Below, one piece after another: positions 15,345-21,702 of a stretch of DNA of 21,702 bases. The stretch comes from Rhodospirillaceae bacterium (GTDB lineage: Bacteria; Pseudomonadota; Alphaproteobacteria; UBA828). Numbering within the stretch: position 1 is the stretch's first letter; each line of letters starts with the position of its first letter. The notes under the pieces are model-generated. The model was given only the letters and a program-made list of their open reading frames with translations, was not told the origin of the DNA and ran no database searches. Both the position numbers and the translations under genes were made by a program. The stretch lies in NCBI GenBank assembly GCA_028819955.1, contig JAPPKP010000204.1, forward strand, positions 1-21,702. The letters run 5' to 3'.

Positions 15345-15734
15345 ATGGCCAACCCAAAGCCCGAGCTTTCGAAGCAGCAGATCCTCGAATCCATCGGCCG
15401 GATCGTCTCCGAGGGCGCGGGAGGCCCGCCCAGCCCGGACCATGGCGCACCGCCGGAGGCCGCACCGGCGCCGGAGGCGGCCGGGGGCGAGGACGAGCAC
15501 GACATCCTGGACCTGGTCGAGATGGTGGACGAGCAGGGCAACGTGATCCATCTGGACCGGGTGCGCGAGGGCGTGCCGGATGCGGCGAAGGAGGGCCCGG
15601 CCAGCGAGGCGCAGGTGCTGGAAACGCTCCGGCCGATGCTGCAGGCGTGGCTCGACACCCACATGCCGCCCATCGTCGAGCGTCTGGTGAAGCGCGAGCT
15701 CGAACAGGCGTCGAGCCGCGCCAAGTCCGAGTGA
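15345..15734 (+). CDS. popZ: PopZ-family (DUF2497) polar organizing protein
   Basis: PopZ forms a polymeric network at the cell pole that anchors the chromosome centromere and polarity factors in alphaproteobacteria. The 129-aa protein has the three-part layout of the family. A short N-terminal helix ILESIGRIVSEG (about 13-24) is the partner-binding region. A Pro/Ala/Glu-rich acidic linker (about 25-52) follows. The C-terminal oligomerisation helices include ETLRPMLQAWLDTHMPPIVERLVKRELEQA (about 92-124, given in two joined parts by family homology). It is shorter than the 177-aa Caulobacter protein, mostly in the linker. It lies 70 bp before valS, an arrangement I recall as common in alphaproteobacteria. 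The start is the first ATG before the conserved helix; the ribosome-binding site is weak. Confidence 0.85.
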   Translation: MANPKPELSKQQILESIGRIVSEGAGGPPSPDHGAPPEAAPAPEAAGGEDEHDILDLVEMVDEQGNVIHLDRVREGVPDAAKEGPASEAQVLETLRPMLQAWLDTHMPPIVERLVKRELEQASSRAKSE

Positions 15735-15743
15735 GGCGTTCCC

Positions 15744-15760
15744 GCAGGGTGGCGCCCTGC
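15744..15760 (+). other. Short hairpin between popZ and valS
   Basis: GCAGGG (15744-15749) and CCCTGC (15755-15760) form a 6-bp stem with a 5-nt loop in the 70-bp gap. No T tract follows. It might partly separate popZ and valS expression or be incidental in GC-rich DNA. Confidence 0.25.
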
Positions 15761-15804
15761 CTTCCGCTCTAGCCCCATCTCCCCGAAACGGTTACGAGAC
15801 GACG

Positions 15805-18456
15805 ATGCTGGAGAAGACCTATCGGCCTGCCGATTTCGAGGGCCGCCTCTACGACCTTTGGGAGAAGAGCGGCGGCTTCGCCGGGCGCGCGGGCGCGGGC
15901 GCGCCCTGGTGCGTGATGATGCCGCCGCCGAACGTCACCGGCAGCCTGCACATGGGGCACGCGCTCAACAACACGCTGCAGGACGTGCTCACCCGCTACC
16001 GCCGCAAGAGGGGCCGCAACGCGCTCTGGCAGCCCGGCATGGACCACGCGGGGATTGCGACGCAGATGGTGGTGGAGCGTCAGCTTGCGGAGGAAGGCAC
16101 GGACCGGCGCAGCCTCGGCCGCGACGCCTTCATCGAACGGGTCTGGTCCTGGAAGGCCGAGTCCGGCGGCGCCATCGGGCGCCAGCTCCGCCGCCTCGGC
16201 GCCTCGCCCGACTGGTCGCGCGAGCGCTTCACCATGGACGAGGGCCTGAGCCGGGCGGTGATCGAGGTCTTCGTTACCCTCTACCGGCAGGGCCTGATCT
16301 ACCGCGACAAGCGCCTGGTCAACTGGGACCCTGTGCTGGGCACCGCGATCTCCGACCTGGAGGTCGAGCAGCGCGAGATGCCGGACGGCAAGCTCTGGCA
16401 CATCCGCTATCCGCTGGAGGGGCGGCCCGGCGAACACGTCGTCGTCGCCACCACCCGGCCCGAGACCATGCTGGGAGATACCGCCGTCGCCGTGCACCCC
16501 GAGGACGAGCGCTACCGGGGCCTCGTCGGCAGCCGCGCCGTGCTGCCGCTGGTCGGCCGCTACCTGCCCATCGTCGCCGACAACCACGCCGATCCCGAGC
16601 AAGGATCGGGCGCGGTCAAGATCACGCCGGCCCACGACTTCAACGACTTCGAGGTGGGCCGCCGGCACGACCTCGATATCGTCAACGTGTTCGACGCCGA
16701 AGCCCGGATCAACGAGAACGCGCCCGAAGCCTACCGCGGGCTCGAACGGACGGAGGCGCGCGCGCGCGTGCTCGCCGACCTCGAAGCGCAGGACCTGATC
16801 GAGGCGATCGAAGCGCATCTCCACACCGTGCCCCACGGCGACCGCTCCGGCGCTGTGATCGAGCCGTGGCTCACCGACCAGTGGTACGTCGATGCGAAGA
16901 CGCTGGCCAAGCCCGCGATCGAGGCGGTCGAGGACGGCCGCATCCGCTTCGTGCCCGAGCGCTGGACCGGCACCTACTTCGAGTGGATGCGCAACATCCA
17001 GCCCTGGTGCATCTCGCGCCAGCTCTGGTGGGGCCATCGCATCCCGGCGTGGTACGGGCCCGACGGCCAGGTCTTCGTCGCGACTACCGAGGCCGAGGCG
17101 GAGGAGCAGGCGGCGCAGCACTACGGCGGGCCCGAGCCGCTCAGCCGCGACGAGGACGTGCTGGACACCTGGTTCTCATCGGGCCTCTGGCCGTTCTCGA
17201 CCCTCGGCTGGCCCGAGCGCACGGAGGCGCTGGAGACCTACTACCCCAACGACGACATGATCACGGGCTTCGACATCATCTTCTTCTGGGTCGCCCGCAT
17301 GGTGATGCTCGGCATGCACTTCATGGGCGATGTCCCCTTCCGCACCGTCTATATCCACGCCCTGGTGCGCGACGAGAAGGGGCAGAAGATGTCCAAGAGC
17401 AAGGGCAACGTGATCGACCCGCTCGCGCTCATCGACAAGTACGGTGCCGATGCGCTCCGCTTCACGCTGGCGGCGATGGAGGCGCAGGGCCGCGACATCA
17501 AGCTCGCCGAGAGCCGGGTCGCCGGCTACCGCAACTTCGCCACCAAGCTCTGGAATGCGGCACGCCTCTGCGAGGCGAACGGGTGCAGACCCGTCCCCGG
17601 CTTCGATCCCGCGCGCTGCGAGCAGCGCGTAAACCGTTGGATCGTAGGCGAGGCCGCCCGCGCCGCCCGCGACGTGACCGCCGCGCTCGACTCCTACCGC
17701 TTCGACGCGGCGGCGGGTGCGGTCTACCACTTCACCTGGGATGTCTTCTGCGACTGGTACCTGGAGTTCTCCAAGACCACGCTCGCGGGCCCCGACGGGC
17801 CGGCGAAGGAGGAGACCCGCGCCGCCTGCGCCTGGGTGCTGGATACCATCTTGGGCCTGCTCCACCCCTTCATGCCCTTTGTCACCGAGGAGCTCTGGGG
17901 CCGGATCGACGAGGGCAGGGCAGGCACCCTGATCACTGCGCCCTGGCCTTCGTTCGACGAAAGCATCGGCGACGCCGACGCCGCCAGCGAAATGGACTGG
18001 GTGGTGCGGCTGGTCACCGCCGTTCGCGCCGTCAGGGCCGAGATGAACGTGCCGGCCGGTGCCCGCATTGCGCTGGGCTTGCGCGGCTCCGCCCCGGAGA
18101 CTGCGGCGCGGCTCGTCCGCCACCGCGAGGTCATCGCGCGCCTCGCCCGACTCAGCGAGGTCGAGGTTCTGGACGGTGAGGTGCCGCCCGGCTCCGTGCA
18201 GATGATGCTGGACGAGGCGACTATCGTCCTCCCGCTTGCCGGCGTGATCGAGTTCGACAAGGAGCGCGCGAGGCTCGACCGGGAGCTCGGCAAGGTGGGC
18301 AAAGAGCGCGCCAAGCTGGAGAGCAAGCTCGAGAACGAGCAGTTTCTGGCGCGGGCGCCGGCCCACGTGGTCGAGGAGCAGCGCGGGCGCCTCGACGAGG
18401 CCTGCACGGCCGAGGCCCGACTCAAGGCGGCGCTGGAGCGCATCGCGGCGTCATGA
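15805..18456 (+). CDS. valS: Valyl-tRNA synthetase
   Basis: This class Ia synthetase charges tRNA-Val and hydrolyses mischarged Thr-tRNA-Val. The 883-aa protein is full length. The N-terminus LEKTYRPADFEGRLYDLWE is typical. The HIGH motif is HMGH near residues 49-52 (after PPPNVTGSL). The CP1 editing domain lies at about 195-330, with VVATTRPETMLGDTAVAV and ITPAHDFNDFEVG. KMSKSKGNVIDP sits near 529-540. An alpha-helical anticodon-binding domain follows. A C-terminal coiled coil (about 810-883), rich in Glu, Lys, Arg and Leu, contacts tRNA. It begins 70 bp after popZ. GC content drops sharply directly after its stop. Confidence 0.98.
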   Translation: MLEKTYRPADFEGRLYDLWEKSGGFAGRAGAGAPWCVMMPPPNVTGSLHMGHALNNTLQDVLTRYRRKRGRNALWQPGMDHAGIATQMVVERQLAEEGTDRRSLGRDAFIERVWSWKAESGGAIGRQLRRLGASPDWSRERFTMDEGLSRAVIEVFVTLYRQGLIYRDKRLVNWDPVLGTAISDLEVEQREMPDGKLWHIRYPLEGRPGEHVVVATTRPETMLGDTAVAVHPEDERYRGLVGSRAVLPLVGRYLPIVADNHADPEQGSGAVKITPAHDFNDFEVGRRHDLDIVNVFDAEARINENAPEAYRGLERTEARARVLADLEAQDLIEAIEAHLHTVPHGDRSGAVIEPWLTDQWYVDAKTLAKPAIEAVEDGRIRFVPERWTGTYFEWMRNIQPWCISRQLWWGHRIPAWYGPDGQVFVATTEAEAEEQAAQHYGGPEPLSRDEDVLDTWFSSGLWPFSTLGWPERTEALETYYPNDDMITGFDIIFFWVARMVMLGMHFMGDVPFRTVYIHALVRDEKGQKMSKSKGNVIDPLALIDKYGADALRFTLAAMEAQGRDIKLAESRVAGYRNFATKLWNAARLCEANGCRPVPGFDPARCEQRVNRWIVGEAARAARDVTAALDSYRFDAAAGAVYHFTWDVFCDWYLEFSKTTLAGPDGPAKEETRAACAWVLDTILGLLHPFMPFVTEELWGRIDEGRAGTLITAPWPSFDESIGDADAASEMDWVVRLVTAVRAVRAEMNVPAGARIALGLRGSAPETAARLVRHREVIARLARLSEVEVLDGEVPPGSVQMMLDEATIVLPLAGVIEFDKERARLDRELGKVGKERAKLESKLENEQFLARAPAHVVEEQRGRLDEACTAEARLKAALERIAAS

Positions 18457-18836
18457 GATCGCGTTCGCCTTTAGCCCGCATTTGTCAAATGAAACTGTAT
18501 CGGACAGTACCCATACTAGGTTGATGCGAGGCGGTCTATTGTGTAGTTTGTTGCCAAATCAAGAGGCTAGGATACGATGGCCTTCTTGCCCCGAACGGCC
18601 TCGACTCGGAAGCCCGGAGTTGAGCTTGCCCGAGAAGGCAGTTCACGCACCAGTCGGGTTGGCAACTTCCTGTAGACGACCGACCAACTCCGAGTTGAAC
18701 AGGGACTTTGGTTTGGCGGAAGTCACACCGGAACGCGCAACGTGTTTTCTCTGGTAGACGGTAATTCTTCCGAGTGTTTCGAGGTCGGGAACGGAACGCA
18801 AGAATGCGATGCCGCGAGACAAGGGAAGTGGGCCCC
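18457..18836. other. 380-bp gap: left flank of a low-GC segment
   Basis: No convincing gene is seen here. Base composition falls from the GC-rich valS end to mixed sequence. A palindrome ATTTGTCAAAT (18480-18490) lies 23 bp after valS. A weak promoter-like pair, TTGTTG (18548-18553) and GATACG (18571-18576) with a 17-bp spacer, points toward the cassette but would leave a leader of over 250 nt. A 91-codon frame beginning at 18482 has no recognisable features and is not called. No tRNA or integrase remnant is seen. Confidence 0.4.
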
Positions 18837-19530
18837 ATGACTGAAGTGCCAGGAATGGATGAGCTAAAGAAGAACATTAAGGCGTATGATGCCATAAGGG
18901 AAGAGTTGGAGCGAGATCATTTCGGTCGAATTGCTGTATTCCACGATGGAAATTTAGTGTCCATTTACAACGACCGAAATGATGCGTACGACATAGCCTG
19001 CGAGAAATACGGTTTGGGTAATTTCTCGCTCAAGCAAATCGGGGAGAGCCCAGGATCGTTTGGCGGTATGGCCATGTATCTTGATTTCGTTTCTGTCCAG
19101 ACGTAACAATGCCTACGTTTCGCGGTGTACTGGACGAGCGACAAATCTTGTTGAGCGTTTGGGTTTCTAATCCTAGCCCAAACGCCAATATAGCGAACTC
19201 CTACAGAGCACTGTTGGACACAGGCGCCACAATAAGCGCCATTTCACCCAACGTGTTGGCGGAGTTGCAGCTGAGCCAAGACGGGTGGATGCCGATTGAT
19301 GGTGTACATGCCACGGACGATCTTCCTACGTGTACAGTAGGCATCCATGTGCCGATAACTGAACTGTCGCAAGATCGGCGACCACCGCAAACCTTGATGC
19401 GTGGACAGAATAGAATGAAAGTTACCATTATGGGCCACCAGCCGAAGAGATTTGACGTGCTTCTAGGGATGGACTTGCTATATGAGTTTCACTTATCGGT
19501 CTACCAGGACCAATTCGTTATCAGCATTTG
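18478..19530. mobile_element. Low-GC two-gene cassette, probable horizontally acquired island
   Basis: Between valS and ilvD the sequence shifts to about 42% GC in the part counted (25 of 60 bases at 18901-18960), against 73% in valS (44 of 60 at 17041-17100). Codons shift to A/T-ending forms. A 7-bp direct repeat GCATTTG occurs at both edges (18478-18484 and 19524-19530), but the right copy overlaps the protease stop region and could be chance. No transposase, integrase or terminal inverted repeats are seen, so the mechanism of gain is unknown. Confidence 0.45.
18837..19106 (+). CDS. Small protein of unknown function, partner of the retropepsin-like protease
   Basis: I do not firmly recognise this 89-aa protein. 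A helical N-terminal third (about residues 5-28: MDELKKNIKAYDAIREELER) is followed by an alternating strand/turn region FGRIAVFHDGNLVSIYNDRNDA (about 30-51) and YDIACEKYG. The stretch with a strand, DGN turn, strand and helix recalls small domains such as DUF5678, but this is a loose resemblance. No signal peptide, membrane segment or zinc motif is present. Start: the ATG at 18837 has GGGAAG about 10 nt upstream; an in-frame GTG at 18774 would add 21 Arg-rich residues and is less likely. It ends 2 nt before the protease ATG, so the two are surely co-translated. The low-GC codon use is unlike its neighbours. The frame quality and coupling make it a real gene. Confidence 0.72.
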   Translation: MTEVPGMDELKKNIKAYDAIREELERDHFGRIAVFHDGNLVSIYNDRNDAYDIACEKYGLGNFSLKQIGESPGSFGGMAMYLDFVSVQT

Positions 19531-19531
19531 A
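19109..19531 (+). CDS. Retropepsin-like aspartic protease (clan AA), single-domain
   Basis: This 140-aa protein carries the catalytic signature ALLDTGATISAIS with Asp37 in DTG. About 80 residues later comes the second hallmark of the fold, FDVLLGMDLL (G120, D122), with the closing strands LSVYQDQFVISI. Only one DTG is present, so activity would need a homodimer, as in retroviral protease. A C-terminal hydrophobic strand is available for the dimer sheet. No signal peptide or membrane segment is seen, so it is probably cytoplasmic. It follows the 89-aa gene by 2 nt in the same low-GC segment. Substrates of such bacterial proteins are largely unknown. The paired small protein could be its substrate, inhibitor or adaptor, which is inference from gene coupling. 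Confidence 0.85.
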   Translation: MPTFRGVLDERQILLSVWVSNPSPNANIANSYRALLDTGATISAISPNVLAELQLSQDGWMPIDGVHATDDLPTCTVGIHVPITELSQDRRPPQTLMRGQNRMKVTIMGHQPKRFDVLLGMDLLYEFHLSVYQDQFVISI

Positions 19532-19568
19532 GTTGTCGCTGTCTGACCATTTTCCCGCCGTGACCGCA

Positions 19569-19611
19569 CGCGCGGCTTGACCCCGGCCCATCGGGGCGAG
19601 TAAGCCGTGCG
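19569..19611 (+). promoter_or_regulatory. Leader hairpin upstream of ilvD
   Basis: CGCGCGGCTT (19569-19578) pairs with AAGCCGTGCG (19602-19611) over ten base pairs with one G-T wobble. It encloses an inner stem CCCCG (19581-19585) and CGGGG (19592-19596) with loop GCCCAT. No T tract follows. It lies 88 bp before the ilvD ATG and 37 bp after the protease stop. It may terminate cassette transcription poorly, or be part of the ilvD leader. No run of Leu/Val/Ile codons that would indicate classic attenuation was seen. Confidence 0.4.
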
Positions 19612-19699
19612 CCGGCAGGCTCGGTCTATCGGGACCGGCCCAAGCGGATTTTTGGCGCGCCGCCCCCAGCGGGTGGGCGGTGCGAGGGGGAAGGGCGCC

Positions 19700-21421
19700 A
19701 TGAGCACGAAGTTCGACAAGTCCAAGCTGCCGAGCAGGCACATCACCGAGGGGGCCAAGAGCGCCGCGCACCGGTCGTTCTTCTACGCCATGGGTGTCTC
19801 CCGCCAGGCGATGAGCCGGCCCATCGTGGGGGTCGCCACCACCTGGAACGAGACCGCGCCCTGCAACATCACGCTGCGCCGCCAGGCGCTGGCGGCGAAG
19901 GCGGGCGTGGACGAGGCCGGCGGCACGCCGCGCGAGTTCACCACCATCACGGTGACCGACGGCATCGCCATGGGCCACCAGGGCATGAAGTCCTCGCTGG
20001 TCTCGCGCGACGTGATCGCGGATTCGGTCGAGCTCACCATGCGCGGCCACTCCTACGACGCGCTGGTGGGCATCGCCGGCTGCGACAAGTCGCTGCCCGG
20101 CATGATGATGGCGCTGGTCCGGCTCAACGTGCCGGGCGTCTTCCTCTACGGCGGCTCCATCCTGCCGGGGCGTTTCCGCGGCAAGGATGTCACGGTGATG
20201 GACGTCTACGAGTATTACGGCAAGCTCAACCAGGGCGACGTCACAGAGGAGGACCTGGCCGAGATCGAGGCCGTGGCGTGCCCCTCCGGCGGCTCCTGCG
20301 GCGGGCAGTTCACCGCCAACACCATGGCCTGCGTCTCCGAGGCCATCGGCCTTGCGCTGCCGCATTCGGCCGGCGCGCCGGCGGTCTACGAGTCGCGCGA
20401 CGAGTTCGCCGTGGCCTCCGGCACGTGCGTCATGGACCTGATCGAGAAGAACCTGCGCCCGCGCGACATCGTGACCCGCAAGGCGATGGAGAACGCGGCG
20501 ACGGTGGTGGCGGCCACCGGCGGCTCCACCAACGCGGGCCTGCACCTGCCCGCGATCGCGAACGAGGCGGGGATCGACTTCGATCTCGCGGCGGTGGCGG
20601 AGGTGTTCAAGCGCACCCCCTACATCGCCGACCTCAAGCCGGGCGGGCGCTACGTGGCGAAGGACCTGTTCGAGGTGGGCGGCGTGCCCATCGTGCTCAA
20701 GGCGCTGCTCGAGGGCGGCTACCTGCACGGCGACTGCATGACCGTGACCGGCAAGACGCTCGCCGAGAACCTCGCGGACGTATCCTTCCCCACCGCGCAG
20801 GACGTGGTGGTGCCGACCTCCGCGCCCCTCTCGCCGACCGGCGGCGTGGTCGGGCTCAGCGGCAACCTCGCGCCGGAGGGCGCGATCGTGAAGGTGGCCG
20901 GGCTCACGCGGCTCCGTCACGTAGGCCCTGCGCGCTGCTTCGACACCGAAGAAGAGGCGATGAAGGCCGTCGTCAGCCGCGACTACCGCTCGGGCGACGT
21001 GATCGTGATCCGCTACGAGGGGCCGAAGGGCGGCCCCGGCATGCGCGAGATGCTGGCGGTCACCTCGCAGATCTACGGCCAGGGCAAGGGCGAGGAGGTC
21101 GCGCTCATCACCGACGGCCGGTTCTCCGGTGCGACGCGGGGCTTCTGCATCGGCCACGTGGGGCCAGAGGCCGCGGTGGGCGGCCCCATCGCGCTGCTCA
21201 ATGACGGCGACCAGGTGACCATCGACGCGACCAGCGGCGAGCTCAGCGTCGCTCTCTCCGACGCGGAGCTGGCGGAGCGCCGCAAGTCCTGGACCGAGCG
21301 CTCGCACGACTATCAGGCGGGCGTGCTCTGGAAATACGCGGCGACCGTGGGCCCCGCCTACCAGGGTGCGGTGACGCATCCCGGCGGCGCGGCGGAAACC
21401 CATTGCTTTGCGGACATTTGA
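19700..21421 (+). CDS. ilvD: Dihydroxy-acid dehydratase
   Basis: IlvD dehydrates 2,3-dihydroxy-3-methylbutanoate and the 3-methylpentanoate analogue to 2-keto acids, the third common step of valine and isoleucine synthesis. It is an Fe-S enzyme of the cytoplasm. The 573-aa length is normal. Cluster ligands are in place: C55 in ETAPCN, C128 in GCDKSLPGMMM, and C200 in GGSCGGQFTAN. This three-Cys pattern fits the [2Fe-2S] type. The C-terminal half has LITDGRFSGATRGFCIGHVGPEA (two joined motifs) near residues 471-493. Start: the ATG at 19700 is preceded by GGGGGAAGGG; an in-frame ATG at 19607 would add 31 Arg-rich residues and is not preferred. GC content returns to the high level of valS. Confidence 0.97.
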   Translation: MSTKFDKSKLPSRHITEGAKSAAHRSFFYAMGVSRQAMSRPIVGVATTWNETAPCNITLRRQALAAKAGVDEAGGTPREFTTITVTDGIAMGHQGMKSSLVSRDVIADSVELTMRGHSYDALVGIAGCDKSLPGMMMALVRLNVPGVFLYGGSILPGRFRGKDVTVMDVYEYYGKLNQGDVTEEDLAEIEAVACPSGGSCGGQFTANTMACVSEAIGLALPHSAGAPAVYESRDEFAVASGTCVMDLIEKNLRPRDIVTRKAMENAATVVAATGGSTNAGLHLPAIANEAGIDFDLAAVAEVFKRTPYIADLKPGGRYVAKDLFEVGGVPIVLKALLEGGYLHGDCMTVTGKTLAENLADVSFPTAQDVVVPTSAPLSPTGGVVGLSGNLAPEGAIVKVAGLTRLRHVGPARCFDTEEEAMKAVVSRDYRSGDVIVIRYEGPKGGPGMREMLAVTSQIYGQGKGEEVALITDGRFSGATRGFCIGHVGPEAAVGGPIALLNDGDQVTIDATSGELSVALSDAELAERRKSWTERSHDYQAGVLWKYAATVGPAYQGAVTHPGGAAETHCFADI

Positions 21422-21457
21422 TGGCTTGCGCATTCACGGCTCGCTCGCATCGTATGA

Positions 21458-21467
21458 CTGACGTCAG
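21458..21467. repeat. 10-bp palindrome after ilvD
   Basis: CTGACGTCAG is a perfect palindrome, 36 bp after the ilvD stop and just before the three-armed repeat. It could be an operator for the next gene; chance is also possible. Confidence 0.2.
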
Positions 21468-21475
21468 CCCCTCAT

Positions 21476-21568
21476 CGTCATGCCCGGCCCCCGGATCGAG
21501 TCCGTGGGTGATCCGGGCATCTCGTCGCACCGGACCAGTGGATGGCCGGGTCAAGCCCGGCCATGACG
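21476..21568. repeat. Three-armed palindromic repeat, probably a dispersed alphaproteobacterial element
   Basis: Outer arms CGTCATG (21476-21482) and CATGACG (21562-21568) are perfectly complementary and enclose two further perfect stems. The first is CCCGGATC (21490-21497) with GATCCGGG (21510-21517). The second is ATGGCCGGG (21542-21550) with CCCGGCCAT (21556-21564), loop TCAAG; its last bases are shared with the outer arm, so the two compete there. Sequences of the type CATGCCCGGC...GCCCGGCCATGACG are dispersed in intergenic DNA of many Rhizobiales-like genomes, from memory. It lies in the ilvD to next-gene gap. Confidence 0.65.
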
Positions 21569-21620
21569 GTAGGGGGTGCTCGGATAGCCCGCGCTTACTT
21601 CCGGTACGGTTTTCGAGGCG

Positions 21621-21702
21621 ATGACCAAGGACAGCGGCGACAAGGGGCGCTACCGGGACGAGACGCTGCTCTCGGTCATGGGGCGCGACCCGGCGGCGAA
21701 CC
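21621..21702 (+). CDS. Probable cystathionine beta-lyase or related PLP trans-sulfuration enzyme, N-terminal fragment
   Basis: Only 27 codons are visible before the window edge. After a polar N-terminus (MTKDSGDKGRYRD), the segment ETLLSVMGRDPAAN resembles the beginning of Cys/Met metabolism PLP enzymes. In cystathionine beta-lyase (MetC) this spot typically reads TLLxxxGRDPxxN before a conserved VNPPVYHAST. The rest of the enzyme, including the PLP lysine, lies outside. The preceding 199 bp contain the three-armed repeat and no other gene. The call rests on a short match and could be wrong; start choice is the first ATG, without a strong ribosome-binding site. Confidence 0.5.
   Translation, partial: MTKDSGDKGRYRDETLLSVMGRDPAAN

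Noticed and set aside
15858..18179. A 773-codon plus-strand frame within valS
   Set aside because: It is a +2 frame shadow of valS made of Arg/Gly/Pro/Ala repeats.
18482..18757. A 91-codon frame between valS and the cassette
   Set aside because: It has no ribosome-binding site and no recognisable segment, and it lies in a stretch that otherwise looks non-coding.
18457..18836. A possible tRNA or attachment site at the left edge of the low-GC segment
   Set aside because: No cloverleaf, CCA end or integrase was found; only a 7-bp direct repeat is present.
19493..21433. A 646-codon minus-strand open frame covering ilvD
   Set aside because: It lies antisense to an unmistakable ilvD, is His/Arg/Gly-rich low-complexity, and reflects the GC-rich third positions of ilvD codons.

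Overview
The window is GC-rich chromosomal DNA of an alphaproteobacterium. I infer this from gene content and order: a glnD-murJ-trpS-...-usp-nifU run, a fur (Mur-type) gene next to ornithine-lipid genes, a short PopZ-family gene immediately before valS, an alphaproteobacterial TIGR02186-type protein, and a long palindromic repeat of the kind dispersed in Rhizobiales-like genomes. Genus cannot be set from this stretch. No rRNA, tRNA, CRISPR array, transposase or integrase was seen.

Layout. 1-427 (minus) is the N-terminal part of the site-2 protease RseP. From 680 to 9127 nearly everything runs on the plus strand: glnD (nitrogen sensing), murJ (lipid II flippase), trpS, a TauE/SafE permease coupled to a TIGR02186 membrane-anchored protein, a universal stress protein, and a two-domain NifU/Nfu iron-sulfur protein. 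A secreted glucosaminidase (9175-10614) then faces a minus-strand pair: a D-Ala-D-Ala dipeptidase and a NodB-type polysaccharide deacetylase. These three envelope genes lie together. tsaB (t6A tRNA modification) starts divergently at 12376. It is followed not by an intact rimI but by a 40-codon stub that runs into a minus-strand operon fur-olsB-olsA-like (metal regulation, ornithine lipid synthesis). popZ-valS follow on the plus strand.

Between valS and ilvD lies a roughly 1 kb segment of clearly lower GC (25 of 60 bases G/C at 18901-18960, against 44 of 60 at 17041-17100). It carries a two-gene cassette: an 89-aa protein of unknown function and a 140-aa retropepsin-like aspartic protease, 2 nt apart. 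This looks acquired and is the best candidate in the window for an undescribed system. ilvD follows, preceded by a strong leader hairpin, then a three-armed palindromic repeat and the first 27 codons of a probable cystathionine beta-lyase.

Most genes are housekeeping (translation, envelope assembly, nitrogen and metal control, branched-chain amino acids). The unusual parts are the low-GC cassette, the broken tsaB-rimI / inverted fur-olsB-olsA junction, and several well-formed inverted repeats in intergenic DNA.
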